DNA from: a bacterium
Lineage (GTDB): Bacteria; JALSQH01
DNA length: 5,114 bases
Reading direction: 5' to 3'
Assembly (NCBI GenBank): GCA_026985515.1
Contig: JALSQH010000022.1
Span: 1-5,114 of the forward strand
Below the pieces are notes generated by a model, which did no database searches, had not been told where the DNA came from, and saw nothing but the letters and a program-made list of their open reading frames with translations. A program made the translations under genes and the position numbers. How positions within the stretch are numbered: position 1 is the stretch's first letter; each line of letters starts with the position of its first letter. Of the stretch, positions 1 to 5,114 are shown in pieces.

Positions 1-198
1 CTGAGAGAAATCGTTGGGAGATATGTAAAAGTGATAAAATTTAAGTAACATGGAAAAAACAGGGAATTTTTCGAGGCCTGGCATTCTACTTTCCTGTGTA
101 TGTGCAGGACTGAATGGCCACAGCCCACCTTCTGATCCATAAATCAAACCTGTGGAAACAGCAAAAATCAAAATATAACAGAGAAGCAACCTCCTCAA
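1..198 (-). CDS. Secreted YidD-like protein, 3' part beyond left edge
   Basis: This reading frame stays open for 66 codons from 198 down to base 1 and leaves the window, so the C-terminal part is missing. The chosen start is the TTG at 198-196. It has AGGAG (plus strand 206-210) seven bases upstream, overlaps the upstream stop as TTGA, and gives an MRR n-region to a signal peptide. The hydrophobic core is about residues 4-20, with possible cleavage near 21-22. A second TTG at 189-187 directly abuts a GGAGG and is less likely. After a linker of about 25 residues, positions 51-61 read LLKFYHFYISP. This matches the opening of YidD proteins (typically L.RFYQ.FISP, followed by a Cys-containing CRF.PTCS-like motif that would lie outside the window). 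YidD is a small membrane-associated protein that helps YidC/Sec-dependent membrane protein insertion. The classical form has no signal peptide, so this would be a longer secreted or anchored variant. The frame is clear; the family call rests on about 16 residues. Confidence 0.6.
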   Translation of the reverse strand, partial: MRRLLLCYILIFAVSTGLIYGSEGGLWPFSPAHTQESRMPGLEKFPVFSMLLKFYHFYISPNDFSQ

Positions 199-1013
199 AA
201 ACCCACTCCTGTTTTCAGGTTGAAAAAAATTCTACCACAATTACTACCAATCCCATAACCAGCTTCGATGCTCAGTCCTGTTAACTTCACAAGGAGGCTC
301 ATTCCACCATCAATCAGTAATACTGGAAACTTATCAACACCTTCCACAAAAATTTTCAAAAATGTACCTGAAGGAGGAAGGTTGAAATAAAATTCACTGG
401 TAGCGTAAAAATAACTGGTCAGAATATCATAATCCTGCTTAAAAGCTTTCATAAAAGGATAGCCTCCAATGTGAAAATATATTAGAGGAGCAGGAATAAA
501 ACCTCTGGAAAGAGAAAAAACAACATAATTTTTCATGGAAGCATTACTGCTTAAAGTGAATTTTTCATTAAATCTTATTCTCAATAATTTTCCAGTAACT
601 TTTTCAGATGTATGAAAAAATAAATAAGCAATTTTCAGCCCTTTTAGAGGTGTGAAAAGAATTCTTTCATGGATGAGTATGTTTTCTTCTGAAAACAACG
701 TTCCCGTGTAAATTGTTAGATAATCTTTTCTCATTCCCATGCCAGTTTCAAAATAACTTTTGTTTTTGCCAGTAGTTACACCTATCAGAAAGAAGTAATT
801 TCCAGAGTAGACACGATGATTCCCTGAACCTTCGAAGTATGGTTCACCTCTTTCTGATCTGTAGAGATGAAAATCAAGAAAAGTTACTGAAGATGTAGAA
901 TTATAATAAACTTCAGAATTAGTGTATGATGTTTGCAGAAAAAATTCAGAGGGAAAAAGATTTTCACACATGAACAAAAATAAAACAACTGGAAAAATTA
1001 CCTTGAAATTCAT
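195..1013 (-). CDS. Secreted protein, probable outer-membrane beta-barrel, function unknown
   Basis: This 272-residue protein is not recognised. Residues 1-22 form a signal peptide: MNFK n-region, hydrophobic core about 5-15, plausible cleavage after FPS at 20-22. Cys16 is preceded by FM rather than a lipobox, so a lipoprotein is unlikely. The mature part has no hydrophobic helix. It is made of short alternating stretches rich in Tyr, Phe, Ser, Thr and Gly (for example residues 72-80, 86-103, 162-170, 201-211 and 247-272) and ends in Gly-Val-Gly-Phe. A terminal Phe and this alternating pattern are usual for BAM-assembled outer-membrane beta-barrels. The start ATG has GGTGA (plus strand 1021-1025) seven bases upstream. 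The stop overlaps the TTG start of the YidD-like gene by four bases (TTGA), so the two are probably co-transcribed and coupled. No convincing promoter was found for it in the intergenic region. Secretion is well supported; the barrel is inferred from composition; no substrate or role can be named. Confidence 0.75.
   Translation of the reverse strand: MNFKVIFPVVLFLFMCENLFPSEFFLQTSYTNSEVYYNSTSSVTFLDFHLYRSERGEPYFEGSGNHRVYSGNYFFLIGVTTGKNKSYFETGMGMRKDYLTIYTGTLFSEENILIHERILFTPLKGLKIAYLFFHTSEKVTGKLLRIRFNEKFTLSSNASMKNYVVFSLSRGFIPAPLIYFHIGGYPFMKAFKQDYDILTSYFYATSEFYFNLPPSGTFLKIFVEGVDKFPVLLIDGGMSLLVKLTGLSIEAGYGIGSNCGRIFFNLKTGVGF
206..210 (-). promoter_or_regulatory. Shine-Dalgarno site deciding the TTG start of the YidD-like gene
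   Basis: On the minus strand AGGAG lies inside the last codons of the upstream gene, seven bases before the TTG at 198-196. This spacing favours that TTG over the one at 189-187 and suggests translational coupling of the two leftward genes. Confidence 0.55.
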
Positions 1014-1048
1014 GCTTTTATCACCACATATTCTTCACATAATTACAT

Positions 1049-1060
1049 AACTTGCAAGTT
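1049..1060. repeat. Perfect 12-bp palindrome in divergent intergenic region
   Basis: AACTTGCAAGTT is its own reverse complement. It covers the -35 hexamer of the rightward promoter and sits in the 117-bp gap between the two divergent gene pairs, 36 bases from the leftward start codon. Its position suits a dimeric regulator that could control one or both directions. A 12-bp palindrome can also arise by chance in AT-rich DNA. Confidence 0.45.
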
Positions 1061-1080
1061 TAACACAATAATGGTATGAT
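1052..1080 (+). promoter_or_regulatory. Predicted sigma70 extended -10 promoter for the 1131-2457 gene pair
   Basis: TTGCAA (1052-1057, four of six to consensus) is followed after 17 bases by TATGAT (1075-1080, five of six). TG at 1072-1073 gives an extended -10. Transcription would start near 1087, leaving a leader of about 44 bases before the ATG at 1131. The -10 is flanked by small arms TGGT (1072-1075) and ACCA (1082-1085). Confidence 0.6.
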
Positions 1081-1130
1081 AACCAGTAACAATTTGGGGA
1101 GAAAAAAACAAAAAATAAGGAGGTGTTTCC

Positions 1131-1622
1131 ATGAAAAAGTTTTTTACTGCTCTGGCAATTGTTGCAGCAATTTCTTTAACGGCTTACCCTGTCATACCAG
1201 CTCTTCATGCCAGGGAAGCAGGTATAGTTCAACAGGTTGATTATTATGAAGCTGCAGATGATTCTTCTGCTATAATTGCTGCAATTTTGTCAGTAATAAT
1301 ACCAGGGTTAGGACAAGTATACCTTGGATACATCGGTAGAGGAGCAATGATTTTTCTTGGATTTATTGTACTGGAGATCGTTGCGGGTATTATGGGTGTC
1401 TATATATATTATGCCGGTTGTATTCTTGATCTGATAGCTATCGTCTTCTGGATCTGGCAGATTGGCGATGCATACAAGCTTGGACTCAAAAAGGCAAGAC
1501 ACTACAGACGCCATAGGAGACACTACGACGAGGATGAAGATGAAGAAGATGAGGATTATGATGAAGATGAGGACAGCATGCTGACTCCTCATTTTACACC
1601 TGCCTATGTTGTCACTGAGTAG
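1131..1622 (+). CDS. Small membrane protein with PGxGQxYxG (TM2/DUF5683-like) module and acidic tail
   Basis: The protein has 163 residues. A signal peptide or N-terminal membrane segment spans about 1-27 (MKKFF start, possible cleavage after LHA). A short polar part (28-45, acidic) is followed by three hydrophobic segments at about 47-66, 71-91 and 94-112. The first carries PGLGQVYLG at 58-66, the small-residue motif seen in TM2-domain and DUF5683-like membrane proteins, whose biochemical roles are mostly unknown. The membrane part ends in IGDAYKLG. A basic stretch follows directly (119-131, with K119-K120 and several Arg and His), then residues 133-148, which are all Asp or Glu except Tyr143, then a short ordinary end. 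The basic stretch suggests a cytoplasmic tail by the positive-inside rule. The start is well set: AAGGAGGTG at 1117-1125, seven bases before ATG. The gene overlaps the next by 17 bases, and that neighbour carries the same module, so the two probably act together. Topology and module family are inferred. Confidence 0.8.
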   Translation: MKKFFTALAIVAAISLTAYPVIPALHAREAGIVQQVDYYEAADDSSAIIAAILSVIIPGLGQVYLGYIGRGAMIFLGFIVLEIVAGIMGVYIYYAGCILDLIAIVFWIWQIGDAYKLGLKKARHYRRHRRHYDEDEDEEDEDYDEDEDSMLTPHFTPAYVVTE

Positions 1623-2457
1623 AAAAACTATGGGGAGCTCTGCTCCCCCTTTTATCCTAATATTGATCATTTTTCCCTTTTTTGCTTCCGCTGATCTAAT
1701 TTCTGGAAGTCATAATTTCAGCTTTTACAAATGGCTGCTTCAGGAAGGGGATTACTATCGTGCAATTGGTGAACTGAGAAGGATACAGTGGAATTCTCCC
1801 AGAGAAAGATGGTTTTCCATAGAAAAAGAGATACTGCGTCTCTATCAGCTTTCAGGCCATATTGATGAAGGTTTGAAAGAATGGAGTAATTTTTCAAAGC
1901 TTCATGGCGAACTGATTTCAGGACATGAAAGGGAGTGGCTGCTAATAAAAACAAAACTTCTTCTGACAAAGGGTGATTTTTCTTCGGTATATCCTTTTCT
2001 GATAACTGTATCTACTCTTCCCGATGGAAAAAAGATATCTAATCTTTTAAAAGAAAGGGAAAAAATTTTACTTTCACCTTCAGATGAAGACAGGTCACCT
2101 CTTCTTGCAGGAATCCTTTCAGCAGTAATTCCTGGTGCAGGTCAGTGGTACGCAGGATTACCTGGGAATGGCATTTTCACATTTCTTGTAATATCTGCTC
2201 TTGGCGGAGGAACATGGTATTTGTATTCAAGAAATTCCTCCTTCTTTCCTCTTACTCTTACATTAACAATTCTCTTTTACGCTGGTAACATTTACGGTGC
2301 AGTCACCTCCACATGCAGGATGAATCTGATAAGAAAATGGAAAAAGTGGGAATATATTAAGGAAAAGGAAAACTTCAATCATTTAATTGAGATAAAAACA
2401 GGTCTTCCAAGCTCTGATAGATTTCTCCCAGGGATCAATTTCACATTTAAATTTTAG
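1606..2457 (+). CDS. Secreted/membrane protein: TPR-like helical domain plus PGxGQxYxG membrane module
   Basis: The protein has 283 residues. The signal peptide covers about 1-29, with Arg6-Lys7 in the n-region, a core at 16-27 and cleavage expected after ASA. The first ATG (1606) is preferred over ATG 1630 because only the longer form keeps those positive charges. Neither start has a good Shine-Dalgarno site, and the 17-base overlap with the upstream gene suggests coupled translation. Residues about 38-130 are amphipathic helices. One (38-60, with GDYYRAIGELRR) resembles a TPR helix pair, which would be a periplasmic protein-binding part. Residues 165-205 and 212-232 are hydrophobic. PGAGQWYAG at 176-184 and YAGNIYGAV at 225-233 match the layout of the upstream gene (PGLGQVYLG, later IGDAYKLG). 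A basic region (240-247) and an extended C-terminus ending Phe-Lys-Phe follow. As I recall them, proteins combining TPR-like repeats with this membrane module occur next to yidD-like genes in deltaproteobacteria-like genomes, which fits the left end here. Function unknown. Confidence 0.78.
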   Translation: MLSLSRKTMGSSAPPFILILIIFPFFASADLISGSHNFSFYKWLLQEGDYYRAIGELRRIQWNSPRERWFSIEKEILRLYQLSGHIDEGLKEWSNFSKLHGELISGHEREWLLIKTKLLLTKGDFSSVYPFLITVSTLPDGKKISNLLKEREKILLSPSDEDRSPLLAGILSAVIPGAGQWYAGLPGNGIFTFLVISALGGGTWYLYSRNSSFFPLTLTLTILFYAGNIYGAVTSTCRMNLIRKWKKWEYIKEKENFNHLIEIKTGLPSSDRFLPGINFTFKF

Positions 2458-2461
2458 CTCC

Positions 2462-2496
2462 AATCAAGAAAATTTCCCGTAACCCTCTTGATTTTT
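2462..2496 (+). terminator. Weak candidate intrinsic terminator after the 1131-2457 gene pair
   Basis: AATCAAGA (2462-2469) pairs perfectly with TCTTGATT (2486-2493) over 8 bp, with a 16-base loop. A run of five T (2492-2496) overlaps and follows the right arm. It starts five bases after the stop codon. The stem is AT-rich and the loop large, so termination may be partial. Confidence 0.4.
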
Positions 2497-2515
2497 GAAA
2501 AGTGATGGTTAAAAT
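2488..2515 (+). promoter_or_regulatory. Predicted sigma70 promoter of groEL
   Basis: TTGATT (2488-2493) and TAAAAT (2510-2515, five of six) are separated by 16 bases. Transcription would start near 2521-2523, just before the CIRCE operator, which is the usual arrangement for HrcA-repressed genes. The hexamers and spacing are the same as those proposed upstream of dnaK. Confidence 0.6.
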
Positions 2516-2526
2516 AATTTAAAAAA

Positions 2527-4210
<1,684 letters not shown>

Positions 4211-4244
4211 TTCTAACAACTTCAGATCACATTCGGGAGTCCAG

Positions 4245-4275
4245 AGCCTGGGGAATTTTCCCCGGGCTTTTTTTT
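4245..4275 (+). terminator. Strong intrinsic terminator of groEL
   Basis: AGCCTGGGGA (4245-4254) and TCCCCGGGCT (4259-4268) form a 10-bp GC-rich stem with one T-G wobble and a four-base ATTT loop. Eight T follow (4268-4275). It lies 34 bases after the groEL stop and should separate groEL from dnaK transcription. Confidence 0.93.
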
Positions 4276-4301
4276 GATTTTACACCCCTTTATGATAAAA
4301 T
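4274..4301 (+). promoter_or_regulatory. Predicted sigma70 extended -10 promoter of dnaK
   Basis: TTGATT (4274-4279), 16 bases, TAAAAT (4296-4301), with TG at 4293-4294 forming an extended -10. The start point would be near 4308, giving a leader of about 22 bases. The -35 overlaps the last T residues of the groEL terminator. No CIRCE element is present between the terminator and dnaK. Confidence 0.55.
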
Positions 4302-4329
4302 TTAAAAAAGGGTTTTATAGGGGGTACAA

Positions 4330-5114
4330 ATGGGAAGAGTTGTTGGAATAGATCTCGGGACAACAACAAGTATTGTTGCCACAGTAATTGATGGTGAGCC
4401 CACAGTAATTCCCAATAAAAAAGGGGAAATGATAATACCCTCTGTTGTTTCCTTTCTCGGAAAGGACAGAGTGATAGTTGGAACAGAGGCAAAGGATAGA
4501 TTGATAATTGACCCGACCCACACAGTTTACTCTGTCAAGAGGCTGATAGGGAGAAAATTTTTTCAGAGAGAGGTAAAAAAAGCAAGAGCGGTCATGCCCT
4601 ATAAAATTGTTGAAGGTCCAAACCAGGGCGTAAGAATTGAAATTGATGGACAGCTGTTCAGTCCAGAGGAAATTTCTGCTCTAATACTTAAGGAACTCAA
4701 GAAAATGGCTGAGGAGTTTCTTCAGGATGAGGTAACGCATGCCGTAATAACTGTCCCTGCTCATTTCAGTGATAGCCAGAGACAATCAACAAAAGATGCA
4801 GGAGAAATAGCAGGTCTCGAAGTGCTGAAAATAATTAACGAACCCACAGCAGCAGCTCTTGCCTATGGCTTCGGGAAGGGACTGGAACAGAAAGTTGTTA
4901 TATTTGATTTAGGTGGGGGAACATTTGATGTATCTGTCCTGAGTATCAAAAATGATGTTTTTGAGGTGGTAAGCACCGCCGGAGATGATTATCTCGGCGG
5001 GGATGATTTTGATGACAGGATAATTGACTATCTTTCAGAGACATTTTACAAGGAAACAAAAATAGATCTGAGAAGCAGTAAAGAGGCTCTTCAGAAATTG
5101 AAAAAATACGCAGA
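4330..5114 (+). CDS. dnaK: Hsp70 chaperone DnaK, N-terminal 261 codons, continues past right edge
   Basis: DnaK is the cytoplasmic ATP-dependent Hsp70 that binds unfolded segments with DnaJ and GrpE. Only part of the nucleotide-binding domain is present; the open frame runs to the last base. Visible landmarks are phosphate-1 motif GIDLGTTTS (6-14), Lys70 in VKRLIGRKF, the connect-1 region NEPTAAALAYG (170-180), phosphate-2 motif FDLGGGTFDVSVL (192-204) and AGDDYLGGDDFD (217-228). The start is unambiguous: an in-frame TAG (4318-4320) lies just upstream with no other start codon between, and AGGGGG (4319-4324) sits five bases before ATG. The segment after Lys70 is as long as in E. coli, so it holds the insert of about 23 residues found in diderm DnaK and missing from Bacillus-type proteins. 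Less usual residues are Thr13 in place of the common Asn (GTTNS) and VPAHFSDSQ in place of VPAYFNDAQ; Asp148, Arg151 and Lys155 are kept. A DnaK paralogue is possible but the main gene is more likely. Confidence 0.9.
   Translation, partial: MGRVVGIDLGTTTSIVATVIDGEPTVIPNKKGEMIIPSVVSFLGKDRVIVGTEAKDRLIIDPTHTVYSVKRLIGRKFFQREVKKARAVMPYKIVEGPNQGVRIEIDGQLFSPEEISALILKELKKMAEEFLQDEVTHAVITVPAHFSDSQRQSTKDAGEIAGLEVLKIINEPTAAALAYGFGKGLEQKVVIFDLGGGTFDVSVLSIKNDVFEVVSTAGDDYLGGDDFDDRIIDYLSETFYKETKIDLRSSKEALQKLKKYA

Noticed and set aside
210-1013. Cys16 of the beta-barrel candidate as a lipoprotein attachment site.
   Set aside because: The residues before it (Leu-Phe-Met) do not fit a lipobox, which needs a small residue at -1.
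1028-1057. Possible leftward promoter using TTGCAA of the palindrome and GAATAT on the minus strand.
   Set aside because: The -10 match is poor, the spacing is 18, and the start point would fall on the ribosome site at 1021-1025, leaving almost no leader.
1308-1670. A 120-codon open frame on the minus strand across the PGxGQxYxG gene.
   Set aside because: It is antisense to a gene with a strong ribosome site, signal peptide and clear membrane module. The long Ile/Phe/Val run is just the complement of the acidic-tail codons.
4284-4325. An inverted repeat around the dnaK ribosome site (ACCCC with GGGGT, ATAAAA with TTTTAT) that could act as an RNA thermometer.
   Set aside because: The left arms coincide with the predicted promoter (start near 4308), so they would not be in the mRNA. 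The stem is also interrupted by a 6-by-2 internal loop. It would only matter if dnaK were transcribed by read-through from groEL.
4280-4523. Three overlapping minus-strand frames opposite the start of dnaK.
   Set aside because: They overlap each other in different frames, oppose conserved Hsp70 motifs and have no recognisable product.

Overview
The window reads as a piece of an AT-rich chromosome from a diderm (Gram-negative-type) bacterium that I cannot place to a phylum. Diderm evidence comes from two places. The Hsp70/DnaK at the right end has a proteobacterial-length ATPase domain, including the roughly 23-residue segment after K70 that Bacillus-type and Thermotoga-type DnaK proteins lack. 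The left half encodes a probable outer-membrane beta-barrel protein ending in Phe. Shine-Dalgarno sites are strong (AAGGAGGT type). The heat-shock gene groEL carries a CIRCE operator, which implies an HrcA repressor elsewhere in the genome.

Left half (1-2457): four envelope genes in two divergent pairs around a 117-bp intergenic region. Leftward are a secreted probable beta-barrel protein (1013 to 195) and, coupled to it through a TTGA stop/start overlap, a gene cut by the left edge. That second gene's visible 66 residues show a signal peptide followed by the start of what looks like a YidD domain. Rightward are two overlapping genes (1131-1622 and 1606-2457). Each encodes a putative signal peptide and the same hydrophobic module with a PGxGQxYxG motif. 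The first ends in a basic-then-acidic tail; the second has a helical, TPR-like front half. The intergenic region holds a good extended -10 promoter for the rightward pair, with a perfect 12-bp palindrome on its -35. None of these four genes has a known specific function. Together they look like an uncharacterised envelope or membrane-protein-biogenesis cluster, and this is the least ordinary part of the window.

Right half (2458-5114): chaperone genes. groEL (2582-4210) stands alone without groES and is preceded by a sigma70-type promoter and a CIRCE element with one mismatch. It ends at a strong intrinsic terminator. A separate promoter then drives dnaK (4330 to beyond the right edge). The groEL and dnaK promoters have the same hexamers and spacing (TTGATT-N16-TAAAAT). 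In both cases the -35 box overlaps the terminator of the preceding gene. Only groEL has CIRCE, so the two chaperones are probably not controlled identically.

No tRNA, rRNA, CRISPR array, insertion sequence or phage gene was seen. No stretch over 300 bases lacks a gene.
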